Origin: Gymnopus androsaceus JB14
Taxonomy: Eukaryota; Basidiomycota; Agaricomycetes; Agaricales; Omphalotaceae
NCBI GenBank assembly: GCA_009733575.1
Contig: ML769438.1
Coordinates: forward strand, 62,001 to 126,000
Reading direction: 5' to 3'
Length of the DNA stretch: 64,000 nucleotides
Shown here: positions 45,135 through 58,319 of the stretch, piece by piece
Layout of the letters: each line of letters opens with the position of its first letter
How positions within the stretch are numbered: position 1 is the stretch's first letter
The notes under the pieces: model-generated
Told to the model about the DNA's origin: nothing
The model's database searches: none
What the model saw: only the letters and a program-made list of their open reading frames with translations
Made by a program: the position numbers and the translations under genes

Positions 45135-48100
45135 ATGATGAACGTGAACGCAATAGCGAGCGAAGAATTCTTTGGAATGAGACGGAGATCCTCTATATCT
45201 AATACGAATACGGCGACATCGACGAAGCAGCAGCAACAGCGTGGTAATTCTCCAGCCCTCTCTACAAAACAGCAACAGCAGCGTCTTCCACTGACGCCCT
45301 CGAGGGATATTTCTGCAGGACAAGCGTCTGGAAGCACTGCTGTACGGCTGGTAAATGGTCGTGGGCACGAGATAGACGGAAATGGAACGCTGCTTTTGTC
45401 TCCAGCCGCAGTGCTCGAAGCGAATGGCAGGAAGATTTCAGGCTCAGGCTCAGGCTCAGTCTCGGTCAATGAGCATGACGCTGGATCTGTTGGAGGGGCT
45501 AGCGGAAAGAGCAAATCGAGCGCTAGATGGAAAAGCTTGGGAGGGAGAAGCGCCTCTCCTGTAGCCTCTGCTACGTCTTCTGGTCGACAAACAGCGCCAC
45601 ATTCCTCTGCCTCTGCTTCTTCGTCAGCAGGTCCTTCAACTTCGACGATTCCAGCCGAACGAAAACAACCTCCTTCCAGTGCTTCTCCCACTGTACCCTC
45701 TGCCTCGAATTCGAACACCAATGACGACCCTGATACGATTCGCTGCATCTGCGGGTACACAAACGACGATGGATGGTCTATCGGATGCGACGGCTGCGGC
45801 AGATGGGTCGTTTTGGAATCGAGATGAAGGGCAAGGAAAACTTACCTGATAGATGGTGGTGTTGGGAATGCAATCCATCCTTGTTTTCCTCTTCTGGTCC
45901 CGGAGGCTGGGATTCGACGAATCTTATCCAGAAGATATCATACCGCAGAAAGAAACTCGGGACCGTCTACAAAGACAAGCTGCAGAATGGAGGGTGTATC
46001 TGCTATTTGCACATCTCCTTTTTTGTCTACTGAAAAGACGAACCCGCCTCCCCCAGGCTGGCCGTATTTCAATTGTACGCCCATTCGACTACCTTCTGCG
46101 CCTGCTCCTCATCCCCAAGCACCAGTTTCCTTACGTCCACTCAACGCACCAGGTCCCTCTCCATCAACTATCCTGCCACCAATATACGCTCTACACGCAA
46201 CTCAACCTCTCGCACTCTTTCGTGGCTCCTTTCCCCTCCGTTATCACGCCCTCTTCCGAATACCTGAAAGATCCACTCAATGAATATGCAGTACTAGGCA
46301 TGCCGAAACCAAAAGTACATTTGATGGGTCCTCCGTTGGACGTTTGCTTGGATGCGAGGGGGATGGGTATGGGTGGAATTAACGAGGAGTTTGGAGAAGA
46401 AGGGGAGGATGCACAGGGCAAAGGCAAGGAGATGGGCAATGGGTACGAAGTGGTTGTTGGCCTAATGCTGTTTTGAGGCCTGTTCTTTGCGATTCGACGA
46501 AAGCGAAGAGAAAGCATGGGAAGCGGAAGGGGAAGAAGACCAGGAAAGCAAGTGGGAATAGGGCTAGTGAAGTTGAAGCATCGGCGTCAAGGTCCAGCAA
46601 TCATGGTCCGGGTGCACAGTCAGACGGAGACACAGAAGGAGACTCGGATTCCGATTCTGATCCGCAAACACTCTCATTCGCGATCTTTGCGTTGAGGGAT
46701 TTAAAGGCTGATGAGGAGGTTGTCCTGGGTGGGTATCGTGTGTTGTCGATTTAAAACTGTTTACTAACGTATGTTTTTGTATCGTAGGCTGGGAATGGAA
46801 CGATGCTAACGTAGTCCATCTATTGCCGGCGTTGGTTGAAGGCAAGGGCGTGTTTCCGTGAGTGTTTCCTGCCTTACCTGCTTTTTCGGGATTTTGTTGT
46901 GCTTCTCAACTTTTCATTTTCGCTTAGAGATGGTGGAATGTTGTTCCGAGATTCGAGATATGGTTCCTCGTTTGTTTCGTTTTTGCGTTTTTTCAACCGA
47001 GGGAATTTTACTTGCTTTTTCCATCATTTCTTTTTTCGCCCATTCTTTGGTCTTCCGCATCTCCCTTGAATAAAGCTAACCTGTTTTCTATATCTCCAGT
47101 CCCACCCAACTTTCCTCCTACAAGCTCCAAATGGCGAACATCCTTCATTCTCTGGGCGCCACATTCCCTACCTGTGCGTGTGGGAGGCGTTAGGTGCTTC
47201 CGCCTCCGCCTCCTCTTCCTCTAGTGTAAGTGCCGGTTCAAAGGTCTGGGTGGAGAAGGGGTAGAGAACGAGCAAGGTGCTGTGTGCTGAGGAGGATGAA
47301 GAAGTTTGTGCATGGCGTGTATGATTCTGTGGATGGGAATGGGGTGGAGAAGGAGAAGGAACGGGAACTGGTGCGGGAGCAGGAAAGGGAAAGAGCGCGT
47401 GTGGATGTTCATGAGCCGAAGGACGACCTTGCTCTTAGCGACGCTCGTAAACCGGGACCGGAACTTATTCTCATTGGGAAGCCAGAACAACTGGAGCGAA
47501 AACGTCAAGATGTAGATGTGGAGATGACCGACCCTAACCTCAGGCATAGGCGTTCTTCTTCACCGAGACCAGTGGCTACACGCAGACTTTCTCCTCGATC
47601 CGAGTCACCAGCAGCACCTGTACCGTCACCGAGTTCCCCTTCAGCTTCACCGTTACCGCTATCTCCATCTTCGAACCTGAATTCGAATTATCATCAAAAC
47701 TCGAAATCGACCACTCCGCCTACTCACGACCTCGCCCCCCCTGATCGGCGTCCCTCGCGGCTTTAGGACTCGTGAGAGGGTGCCTGGGACCGGAGGCTGT
47801 GGTGGAGTTGAGATGGATTTAGAGTTTGAGGGCGTGTTAGGTCCTAGACCTCAAGCTCAACCCAAACTGAAGGACCGGGAGCATGCGGAGTCGCTGCCTT
47901 TCCCTCCGCACATGTTTCCTCAATACCTTCCGCATCCCTCATTTGCTTTCGGATATGCATACCCTCCGCCTCATGTAGGAATTCCAGGCTTTCCTGCTCC
48001 CATCGCCCTTTCTGTCCCCGTTCCCATCCGCTCACTCATACCCGTATTCTCATCCCTATGGGCTTCAGCCTAATCCTTCCCCGGGCGTCAACCAAAGTTT

Positions 48101-50316
48101 TATCTCGCGCACAGATGGGAATGTGGATCTGTATTGGGGAACACGGCCTGCTCGAGCGGCGGAGGATATTGATGAAGATGGAGAAGTGGAGCTCGACATT
48201 GAGGGTGATGAGGAAGGGAATATAAGAGGTGGATATCGATATTGAGGGTGATGGTGATAAGGACGGTAAGTGATTTTGCGCCGTCCGTCCTTGCATTCGA
48301 TTCTTTTTTTCTGAATTAACTCAACTATTTCGCTTTCTATTGTCTTATTCTGTGGTTGCCTATGTTCATCTCCCTTTCACAGATCCATTACCCCTCAATG
48401 ACATCGGCGAAAATGTTCGATTCATCATCGGAGGAAATTGTCTACCTCTGCATGGATGGACGATCCAGCCACGCAGGAACATGGGCTCGATGAGGTTGAA
48501 GAGATGGAGGTCCCGCCAAAAATGAAGCGGAGGTCGACGCATCGCAAAAAGAAGCTGCATATCGCGGACAGAACAGTCTCCGCCGCCACGTCTATGGAAG
48601 TTGACCAAGATCATCACGATATTGTTCGGGCTCAGAATGGTATGTTTTCTCTTATTGAATTTTCTGTGTATTGATTCGAATTCTTTTTATAAAGTGACAC
48701 CGAGTCCTGCAGTACCACCGTCATCATCATCTTCTATTCCTATCCCTACAATATCCATGACTGCGCCGTCCTCTCCTCCACAAATCTCTCTTCCTCCATC
48801 ATCTCGTCCCATCCTCGACGTTGAAACTGCAACAACATCCCCGCTCATGTCACTGGCCAATCTGTCCCTTTTATCACCTGCAATTCCTATCCCTGCGTCT
48901 ACGTCTGGACGCTCATTCCCGTTTTCGGAATCAACTGTGCAGGGGCGCAAGGCAAGATCAAAGCCTTTGACCAAGGATCTTTGGTGCGACACAACTACGT
49001 CTGCATCTGGGTCTTTCGGATTTGCCCCTCACGAACAGGAACGAGAACGCTCAAGATCTCCGACGGTGGCACCAAGGGCATTACCAGTTGACCCACTTGC
49101 TGCCTTGGCCGCTGCAGCTGCAGCTGCTAGGCCTATCTCGCCTCTGCCCAATAGGAAGGCTATGCAAGTACGGGATGAACAGTAAGAACGGTGGAGGTCC
49201 CGATCCCAGTCACGGTCGCCTTCTCAGAGACGACCGAATACGGCAATGCTCTCTGCCCGTTCTATCTCTAGCTCCAAATCCCCAGGACATGATGAGCGTT
49301 TACAGAACGACGGGTTTCCTCCTTCTCATCCTCATTCCGATGGCCGAGATGAACGATATCAATCTCGCGAGCCATCTGTGCATACCCACGACGCTGTCCT
49401 TGGCCCAGGAGGAATCCGCGTTCTCAGCTCTCCAGAGCACGCATCGATTCCATTGAGGAGGGGTATTAGTGTTTCTTCATCGTCTGGTGCGGTGTATGAT
49501 TCTCAAGATGGGGACAATGTTGGTTCTGCTATGACTAGGGATGAGAGTTCTGGTCCTTCCTCTGCTCATATGGCGGTGGATGGATTTGATAATGGGAACC
49601 ATAATGGGAACCATAATGGGAAGACGAGTTTGGAGGTAAAGCTAGAGATGATTGAGGAAGCGGCTTGGTTTGCTTCAGGTCCGGGTTCAAATGGGAGTCG
49701 TGAGGTGGTAATTGATCTGATTTCCAGTCCGACCCGCAGGGATACTATGGATGCGGATTCGATGCAAATTGACGACTCCAGTATCCCTGCCGCTGCAAAC
49801 TACCAACGGCATTCACATTCGCCTTCCCCTAACACTCACACCCACCGAAATTCGAACCCACTCTCACCCTCGGCGACAAATACAGACTCATACGTGGCTC
49901 CTCTTACCCCACTTTCACCACCTCCACAAAACTTAGACGACATTCCGCCGTGGCCCGCATCTCCTTCGCCTTCGCGTTCTTCAGCTTCACTACGACGTGG
50001 TTCTCCGATGTCTGCTGCAGGGGAGACTGCGTCTCCTGGAAATCCAGTAAACGAGAGACGTAAGAGTGCCTCTCCTTCAGATGCTGTTCACGTGCATTCG
50101 ATGCCCTCACCGATGAGTGCGCTGTCATCAGTTGGATCATCACCCGCATTCAATCATAAGGTGGCTTTGGATGAGCACTTGGGACTGCGAGATGCTGCAG
50201 ACGCTGCAGGTGATGTGACGGTGACGATGATGAAGACTGCTGTGTCTTTTGCGTTTTTATTTCTCTCTCTTCCTCATTCAATTCTTTCCTTCTCGCTGCT
50301 TTCGTGTCTGCTCTAG
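45135..50316 (+). pseudogene. SET3-like PHD finger-SET domain gene with several frameshifts
   Basis: The first exon is Ser/Gln/Gly-rich and leads to a PHD finger: IRCICGYTNDDGWSIGCDGC then GRW, with WWCWECNP downstream. About 10 nt are missing between GRW (about 45809) and FGIE, removing the expected His-x-x-Cys ligands and shifting frame. The SET part has YTLYTQLNLSHSFVAPFPS, LNEYAVLGMPKPKVHLMGPP, LDVCLDARG, RSGCWPNAVLRPVLCDS, FAIFALRDLKADEEVVLG, QMANILHSLGATFPTCACGR. This fits yeast Set3/animal MLL5-type proteins, which sit in histone-deacetylase complexes and lack the canonical SET Asn-His. The long C-terminus is Ser/Pro/Arg-rich with SRSQSRSPSQRRPN. At least five frame changes lie between 45,800 and 46,500. 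Either decayed, or the assembly has indels; the conserved order suggests the latter is possible. Confidence 0.7.
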
Positions 50317-53001
50317 GTTATCTATCGAATAATCAAAGCTTTGTACATACCGAACAAGAAAAATCGGGACATACCAATCAAATACTGTAGGCGACTTCGA
50401 TGCAAATAACGTAGGAATGAATTTTTCGTAGTTTTTCCGACGTCCTCTTTCTTTTCCAACAAATGAACGAAACGAATTACGCCTATTGTAGTAGTTCGCC
50501 TCCAAGTTCCTCACTGACACATTTCGGGCTCCCAGCAACCCACGTCTCGATTCTTGTTGGATCCATGCAGTAATTAGCAGGCTGTGAACATAAGCGAGCG
50601 GGTCCTTGGAATTCGGAATCTGAAATAATCCCTGTCCACACTCGGAACTTCAAGGTTTCCGAGTCCTTCATGATGTTTGGTAGGAGCAAAGGTTAAATGA
50701 GGAAGCAAATTAATGAACAGTGCATATTGTAGGACTTTTCCCAACTTCTGCTTCTACATTGAGACATTCTTCAAGTGATTTGTAAATCTTACACTTTGTT
50801 TCAAGCTTCAAGTAGACTGTTGTCCGTCTCTGTGGTGTTGCCTTGCATCATACCCCCATTAATTAGTGACATGGTTTCTCGTTCTTGAGCGCATTTCCAG
50901 TATCGAGTATCACCGGCAACACCTGCCTTTTGATGTGCATATTTAGCTTGATATAGATAGTATCAAGTTTGCTTGACGTGGCCTTGACGTGGCCAATAAA
51001 CCCTCTGCCCTTGATAGCACCTAAAAGACCAAGTGGAACATAGAGCCACAGAGCCACAGAGCCGGTACTACCACCAACCTGCAGAGCAGTCAGTTCAGTG
51101 CTATCATCATTGTGAGACTTGGAATGGAATTTAGATTCAGAAGTGACGATTTCAGTTTCCATGTGAAGTCAAGTTTTGAAGAAGACAATCCGATTCCTAG
51201 CAATCCTTTATCCACGCTTAATTTTTTTTCAGAACCGCAATGTGGCGATCACTTTGAAGGGCCAGTTGTTGAGATACTCGGGTATGGCGTCACTCGAGAA
51301 AGGGCAGTGTCAAACAATATATGTGGGGTTAGGGGTTAGGGGTTAGGTGGTTATGATTAGGGATGAGGATAAAATTGGGGGTCTGGGGGCTTGCCCCTCA
51401 CTGTTTAAATATACAGTGACGGCGAAATCAAATCCACACCCCCAATTTGGAAACTGCATACGTCATGGGCGCTTACCACACAAATCATCGCACCTCTCCG
51501 CAAAAATTAGCCATTTTCTAGTATACATAGTCTGTATTAACACCAAGAGTAGTGTAGAATACAGTACATAGTCATGATATTATAGTATTGCCCAAAAAAA
51601 GTGGTAAAAAACAGTTCAAAAAACTTTAGCGCCTGGTGACATATGCAGCTTCCAAATCAGGGGTGTGGATTTGATTTTGCTGTCACTGTAGGAGAGGCAT
51701 TCATACAGGGTTAGGGTTAAGCCACTTTGCTTAAGTAAGCATATAGTCAGCTATAGATCAACAAACCGGGGCAGGGGGGGTGTCAGTTTTTTCCCACAAT
51801 GCCTTGTTCAGCCTGCTGTACAGAAATCATTATTTTGGCCCAGCATGGTTGTTTAACCTTGTTTAATTCATGTTGGATGGAATTTCATTTGTTTAGACAA
51901 AACTGGCATTTTTATAGATGCAATTAACCCTATAATGGAAGTACTGGTGACACAAATCAGTGTTGTTATCAATGCCGTCCAGATGGCATCTGTCAAACTA
52001 AGTCCGTCCACATCTGATGAAGTCAAAGTCAGTCTATAGCCGTCTATAGCCAGCTATAGCAGTAAATCAACTCTGTATGCTGTATTGCATATACTACCAT
52101 ACTTTAACAATGATATTTCAAGAATAAAGGCTATTTAGTGATACTCTAGAATGACTCCGAAGGTCCTGGCTCGAGTTCACTTTTTTAGCAGTGAAATTGC
52201 ACTACAAGAATTAGGCGCTTGGATCAGGTAGGCGCTAGAGGCATGTTTGCATGCACATGGATGCAATATGCACATGCATAGACACATTTGGACTTCCGTC
52301 AGTCAATGCAAGTGTCTGGAACTGATCACATGAACTGATTCTGTGAAAAAAATAGTGGGACCAGTATCCGATATTTTTATTGGTAGTGTATGTCGCAGCC
52401 GTTCAACTCTTTGCTTCAACACACCGGAGCCAATAAGAAGACATGTCAAACTGAATACCTCAATTCAGCACTGTGGAGTTGACAAGAACGAGATCCTGTT
52501 GGTTGCCTACAGAAGTGGGGAGTGAGTAGTTTGCAGTAGGAGGCTCAACGCAGGAGCGCCATGCCAGCCAAGTTTGTGGTGAAGCCAATGCTGCCACCAG
52601 GTCAGGGATAGCATCAGGCATGAGCAAGACATGATTAGGTTCTTACTCTGATGGAGTCATGTTTTACCTTGAAATTGTAGTTTTAGATATTCAAAACTCA
52701 ATTGGGATTCTTGCAAAATTCAAGCCCAACGTACTGATCAACAAACTCATTCAGTATATTCTTATCCCAACAAGTTTGAGGTAATGTGGACAGTGCTCAA
52801 TAACAATGTTTGTGATTCGGACTCTCTAGAATCTTGAATTCTGTCTTGTACATGCTGTCCTCAACCAAGACTTTTCTACTGTTTTCTGACCTGAAGTTTG
52901 AATTTTATCTCATCACATACCCACAAAACAATATCGCTGTCTGTTTGACCAACAGCATTGAAGAACAGAAAACCAAGAACAAAAACAATTAAGATGATAT
53001 C
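50317..53001. other. Non-coding spacer with repeat debris
   Basis: No gene was recognised over about 2.7 kb apart from the MITE at 51414-51688. A GGGGTTAGG run lies at 51325-51345. Short CTATAGCC/GCTATAG words lie at about 52030-52060. Several polypurine/polypyrimidine stretches occur. Confidence 0.45.
51414..51688. mobile_element. Tc1/mariner-like MITE (275 bp)
   Basis: Starts CAGTGACGGCGAAATC and ends GATTTTGCTGTCACTG, with inverted repeats of about 47 bp differing at a few positions (also AATCCACACCCC/GGGGTGTGGATT). TA flanks both ends (51412-51413, 51689-51690). No coding sequence. Confidence 0.8.
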
Positions 53002-54690
53002 TCACAACTCGTCGTGCTTCATACTGCCCTCCTTTGGCAACTTGTATCCACCCCTCCAGAGCTTCTCAAAAGTCCCCGATGAATCATACTTCCTCTGGAT
53101 ATCCTGCATCTTATCCAAGTCCTCGGGAGTGACAGACCGTTCATACACGCGCTGTAGCTCATTTGCATAGTTGAAATATACAAACTCATCTAGCAGGCCC
53201 CGGCTCCGAGCCTCAGCTTCACCCCAAGCACCAAGGGCATTGGTGGCTTCTTTCAAGGTGGCATCATCTGCAGAATCCTTCCAGGTGACTATAATGAGAA
53301 TACCTTGTAGCCAGTTAGTATACATACCGAAACGGACTGGAGGAATGAGTCACTCACAAACAAGATCATCATTTGACCTTTTCAAAGCATTGTATATTGG
53401 ACTGTAAGCCGTTGCTTCAATGTGGCTCTTCTGTATTGGTTGGAAGCCCAACATTGCTGTCAGACCCTTCCGATCCTTCAACGGCTCAAAGATCTTCTCC
53501 TTCATTGCGTGGAAGTCCATAAAGAAATCTGCCCCAAATTTCGTAGTCAATGTGAACCAACTTGTCCGAGCGGTAGAATCTAGCGCATGTGCCAGAACCT
53601 CATCCACAACATCATGAGTGGTGCCTACACCCTCCAAGTGCATGACAGGTGAAGCGGAAGATATGTTGGCAAGCTGAACCGAGTCCAGATTGGCCTGAAT
53701 TGAGACAACAAACTCCATACCAATATCACCATTGTACTTGAGAGCCACAGATTTAAAATCTTTCCTGTTCTTTTCGTCATGGAGGTAGTTCTCAAAGTCC
53801 ACAAGGAGTTCTGATGTGGTTGGCTCAGTGAAAGGGTAAACGGATACACCTGCCCAGATTGAAGAACAAGGATAAGTGTGCATGTCGAAACGGGTAACAA
53901 TACCGTAGTTTGAGCCGGCAAGCTTCAGTGCCCAGAATAAATCTGAGTTGTTTTCTCTGTTTGCGTCGACTATGCGTCCGTCTGAAAGCACAACCTCGTA
54001 GTTGAAGACACTGTCTGCGCCATAACCTTTTTCAACCGATGCCAAAGCTATACCACCTTTACTGTGGGATTAGAGGGAAGACAGTACTTATGAGGGCGCG
54101 AGAACTCACCTCCCAAAAGGAAACCGCCAACCCCGACGGCATTAATTCTTCCCCCCGCAGTCGAAACATTGTATCCAGCCATTACTTTGTACACTTCTTG
54201 CCAAAGCGAACCGGGGCCCAACTGGACCATCTGATCCTTTGGTGAGACGTCAATCTGGGTCATCCTTCTGAGATCGATGACGAATCCTCCGTGAATGTTG
54301 GACGATCCCTTCCAGGACATATGACCACCAGAAGCGACGGCGAATGGACACTGGCTGGCCTTTGCAAGCTTCACAATATGTGAAACCTCGGAGGCAGAGC
54401 TAGGCCGGACTATGCACATCGGAGATAGCATCTGCTGCTGGAGGGAGTAATATGTTGCCTGGCGAATAGTGTATTCGGGAGTACCACGGTCAAAGAATAT
54501 AGATGGTAGCTCGTCACGGAGAGCATTGCACTTTGGTCATTAAATCAGCAACTAAGAGGATGTTGAGAGTTCCCTGGATACTTGCACATTTGGACCCCAA
54601 ACTTGACTCAACAAGAAAAGCTTGATCTTGAGCTGATACCGCGACGTAGAAAGAAGGCACCAGCAATGACAGAAGTCTGAGGGACAACAT
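53002..54690 (-). CDS. Secreted FAD-binding oxidoreductase (BBE-like family)
   Basis: The start MLSLRLLSLLVPSFYVAVSA is a good signal peptide. Mature parts read CNALRDELPSIFFDRGTPEY, MLSPMCIVRPSSASEVSHIV and FAVASGGHMSWKGSS; the SGGH His is the usual covalent FAD site. Next are GFVIDLRRMTQIDVSP, GPGSLWQEVYKVMAGY and GGRINAVGVGGFLLGG. Further exons have IALASVEKGYGADSVFNYEV, DLFWALKLAGSNYGIVTRFD and YSPIYNALKRSNDDL. The C-terminal BBE-like part (FVYFNYANELQRVYERSVTP, RKYDSSGTFEKLWRGGYKLP) closes the domain. Introns near 54071-54116 and 53296-53350 keep frame. The first junction (about 54530-54590) is one nucleotide off in my reading. Such enzymes oxidise alcohols, sugars or alkaloid-like substrates outside the cell; the substrate here is unknown. 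Confidence 0.78.
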
Positions 54691-57600
54691 ATTGGGAAAG
54701 AGGAAGGTTGGACACCGCTTCGATGTTCTCGCTAGTCTTAAGTAAGAACATAGGCGGCAGAAGGACGGCTGCTGAAAACCTTGATGTGACGGCGATCATG
54801 TTTCCGCGGATTGCGCACTTCAAAATACGTAAATGAATAAATGGTCTCGACCATCCGTTTCTATTTGAAAGTATGGCACAGCGACCTTGAAAGATCCGCA
54901 GACGTTTCTGAGAAACTCCTCTATTCAAAGAGTCCGCGGAACCAGGACTCCGGGCTCCAGGGCGCTTAATGCTTTCGTACCTACTGCTTCGATGCTTACC
55001 GTTGAGGACGTCGCTCGCGCTCTCAGGGAGTCAGAAAACACTCGTTTAATTACATTAACTCAGCTTACCCTCTGTATTGACCAAAATTGAAGACAATATT
55101 CTTGTGGTTTATTCAGCCATTACTTAAGCAAGGCTCCGCTGTTACTTCCTCTTGAAAAAAAAAAGCTTACTGCACCATGGATGCCCCTCTATTTTGGTTA
55201 CCGTTGTTTCGTACAACCTGATACTGCACCCAACTGGTGCCTCGAGGGAGCCCCGCCCGGCCCTACCCATCAGTGGCCATCACTAGAACTGTGTTAACTG
55301 GTATCCAATCTTTGGCACTGATGCAAGGCCGGTAGTGTAAAACCTGCTCCCTTGGGTCCCCGGTCTAGGAGCAATCATAGTCTGTACATTTGTGGCTGGT
55401 CTTTCCCTGGGCGGAATGGTAAGCTCGTGTTCCATATGTTCATGCGATTTGATTAAACTTCAGATATGTGGGGCCCAGGTTTGCTGTACCTTTCATTATC
55501 TTCTCTTCAGCAAGGGGTTCCGGGCCGGGAAATCACATACCAGGGGTAGGTAGGGTGGGTCCATTGTGAGGCCCAAAAAATATTTTTTGACTGACCCTCA
55601 AAATGCATTTTTGTAATGTCCAAATGAGTCAAATAAGCCCAAGAAGTGCCTGAAAAGTATATTTGGGCCAGCTACATTGTGTAGAGTGAGTATATACCTT
55701 TTTATTGCCTTTTTAGGTCATTTCATGAGTGCTTATAGTTCTTGACCTTGACTAATATATTTTGAGATACTGTATAGTTTCGAATTTAAGTTCACTAGAT
55801 GTGATGCATTACGCCTTGGACCTATTCAGTTCATAGCTCAACCACCATCAGGCAGTGTTACATTTGCAAATTTAGTTCAGTTGAGTTCATATTTATAGTG
55901 GCCAGCATAGCCAGCTGCCAAATTTGGCCTATAAGCGCCGAAAAATCGAGTGAGGAGGCTAATGTTATGCATTACGAAGATGGAAATTACACTAGTTCAG
56001 CACCCCATGTTACGCATGACTGAACTTAAATTCAAAACAGTACAGTATATGGCATCCAGAGTGAGGTGAAGAGTTACAAAGGCTAATTAGTTATGTAGAG
56101 CATGTACAAAGGGCAAAAGACCAGCACAGTAAGATGACATGGTGATCAGTGTCTCATAGTTGCCTTATTGGGTAATCACATGACCCAAAGATCATGTGAA
56201 AGGAGGGAGGGTCTAGCACTGAGGCTGAAAAAAAAATTTTCCAACCCCTGGTACAAAAATTATTTTTTCAGACCCCCTTGCTCTTCAGTATGAGAATGCT
56301 CTATTGGTATGTTTGAATTTATTATTTTTAGTTCTATATGCATGGTCCTGTAGGTCAAGAAGTATCTGTCCTGGGAGTGGATCAAGTTCTTGATCCAGCT
56401 CATCTTAGGAGGTGCCATCCAGTTATTGCACTTTTCTTCATCTCGGACACGAGAAGCACGGTGCTCCTGGGCCGGGAAATGAAGCATAAGCCAAAGACCT
56501 GTGACCAGCATGACTATGGACCAGGATATTGAAGAGAGACTGACAGATATTCAAGACCAAGGAGCATGGTGAGCTATACCTGTGAACATTTCTGCCCTTT
56601 CATCCTGTGTGCTTTAGTCACTGTTTTCTCAAGAACAACTCAATAACCAATTTTTCATTGCCTCAGTGTCTTCAGTGGGTTCAGCAATAGATGGCAGTCT
56701 CATACTTTGTTCTTTTGACATTGTTTGATGATTACTCTCAGTGAAAAAGCCTTGTGGTCCTTTGACCAAAGACACCCCAAAGACATGCCAACAACTTCAA
56801 CCAACAGCTTTAGTGATTTACAGGGTTGGGCCAGGCTGAAAGGCCTGGGGTCGGGCTGGGCTATTGAGGGTTTTGGTTCACCAAAATCAAAGCCTGAGCC
56901 TTGAGCCCTCAAAGCCCAAGCCCAGCCCTAGCCCTTGGGCTTAAGCCCGGCATCAGCAAATTGGGAAAATTATGGCACGTATGATGCTTATGATGATATC
57001 AGATCCATATGGACCATATGATCAGTTTCAGAAAATTTCTATACACAGCTGAAATTATCTGTACATAGATACACATCTTCCGCCTCCATCCTGTCTATAA
57101 CTGTCATGATGGGCTGTTTAGTCACTAAGTAGTACAGCTTCTATACATACACATTGGTTTGACTGCAAGTCAACTTTGAGTCAACTCATAGTATATCCTC
57201 TGAGTCCAAGCCTTGATACTTCAAGTTGATGCTTATACAATCCTAGCTGACTTAATTTACTTCTATAGTACTAATCTCAGTACTAGTCCAAGTTATAGGT
57301 ACTTCTCATGTACTAATAAGTACAAGTACTAGGCCCACTTATAAAGGGGGCCTCTAAAATCATGAAAAATATTGAAATATTATGGGGGCCCTTATGGATT
57401 CCATATTGTGTAATAGTTTGTAGTCAATTTGTAGTATATGGATTCCATATTGTATAATAGTTTATAGTGTATGGATTCCATACTGTGTAATAATTTGTAG
57501 AATATAGATTCTATTCATTGTAATACTTTCCATGCACTGGATGCAGCATTGCTTCCTAAATATTTTCGGTATTTTTATGATTTTTTCAGTAATTATGGGT

Positions 57601-58319
57601 TCAGATCACTGAGTTTAATTTTTTTCATCACACATGTCACATATGTCACACCTTTTCCCTACGGCTCTCTGTATTTTTAATGATTTTTTCAGTCATTATG
57701 GAATCAGATGACCAGTTTAATTTTTCCTCACAGGTGTCATAGCCTCATGCTCCCCAACCATCCAATATGGTCCTACATATCTATAAATAGGTCCTTAGAA
57801 TTCACTGTCAAGCTACACAATAGTGGCACTGGAATCCATTGGCAAGGAGTGCCAGAGGTCCTAGCCCTTGGAATTCCATAGGATTTCAATCTTATTAGAT
57901 ACTGGATTTAGTGATCACCACGGGGCTCCCGCAGCATCTCGGAATTGGTCCTGCACCCGTCCCGCGGCGGGCCTAATCCCGTAGCCACGGGTCATGGGTT
58001 CACCATGGGCTTATGGGCACGGGTTACCCACTGCCATTCATAGTGAGGAAAGCATGTAGAAGGCAGCAGATAACAATAATAAGACTGCATTAGTGGATTT
58101 ACATTGTTGATAAGTTATTGCTCACTTTGTACAGCAATTACACTTACAATTCTAAGTGGTAACCACTATCCTGAATACATTAATTATAATTTGACATGCA
58201 ATCATTGAGAGTGCACCTTTGGAATATTCCAATGCTCGTACTTCAATAGTTGAATTAGAATAAAAGTTGTGACATGTTCATTCAAACCTGGGCCAGTTGG
58301 GCACTTAAGTCATGTGCTT
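54691..58319. other. Non-coding, repeat-derived stretch
   Basis: No gene was identified over 3.6 kb. A candidate element lies between TACCAGGGGTAGG (55538) and CCAACCCCTGGTA (56253) with CA on both sides, but its inverted repeats are only 13 bp. A GGGCT/AGCCC-rich palindromic tract lies at 56820-56960. The minus-strand stretch 56511-56260 (VRDEEKCNNWMAPPKMSWIK) is open but unassigned. Confidence 0.45.
57590..57910. repeat. Second copy of the repeat family at 14345-14850
   Basis: The reverse complement of 57825-57905 (AATCCAGTATCTAATA... GGACCTCTGGCA) matches 14362-14455. The CACATGTCACATATGTCACA and GATTTTTTCAGTMATTATGG words at 57600-57740 match 14700-14860. No complete ends were seen. Confidence 0.5.

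Noticed and set aside
44930..45760. Long open stretch on the minus strand opposite the SET3-like gene
   Set aside because: It is antisense to the Ser/Gln-rich first exon; its Cys/Ser/Leu runs are explained by codon bias of the true strand.
46191..48296. Several minus-strand open stretches
   Set aside because: They are shadows of the SET3-like gene; the motifs are all on the plus strand.
55538..56253. Possible TIR element with TACCAGGGGTAGG-like ends
   Set aside because: Inverted repeats are only 13 bp with a mismatch and the 2-bp flank match is weak; kept as a note, not called as an element.
56820..56960. GGGCTTGGGC/AGCCCAAGCC-rich tracts, also near 62850 and 63400, considered as transposon ends
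   Set aside because: Low-complexity palindromic sequence; no flanking duplication or consistent end point.
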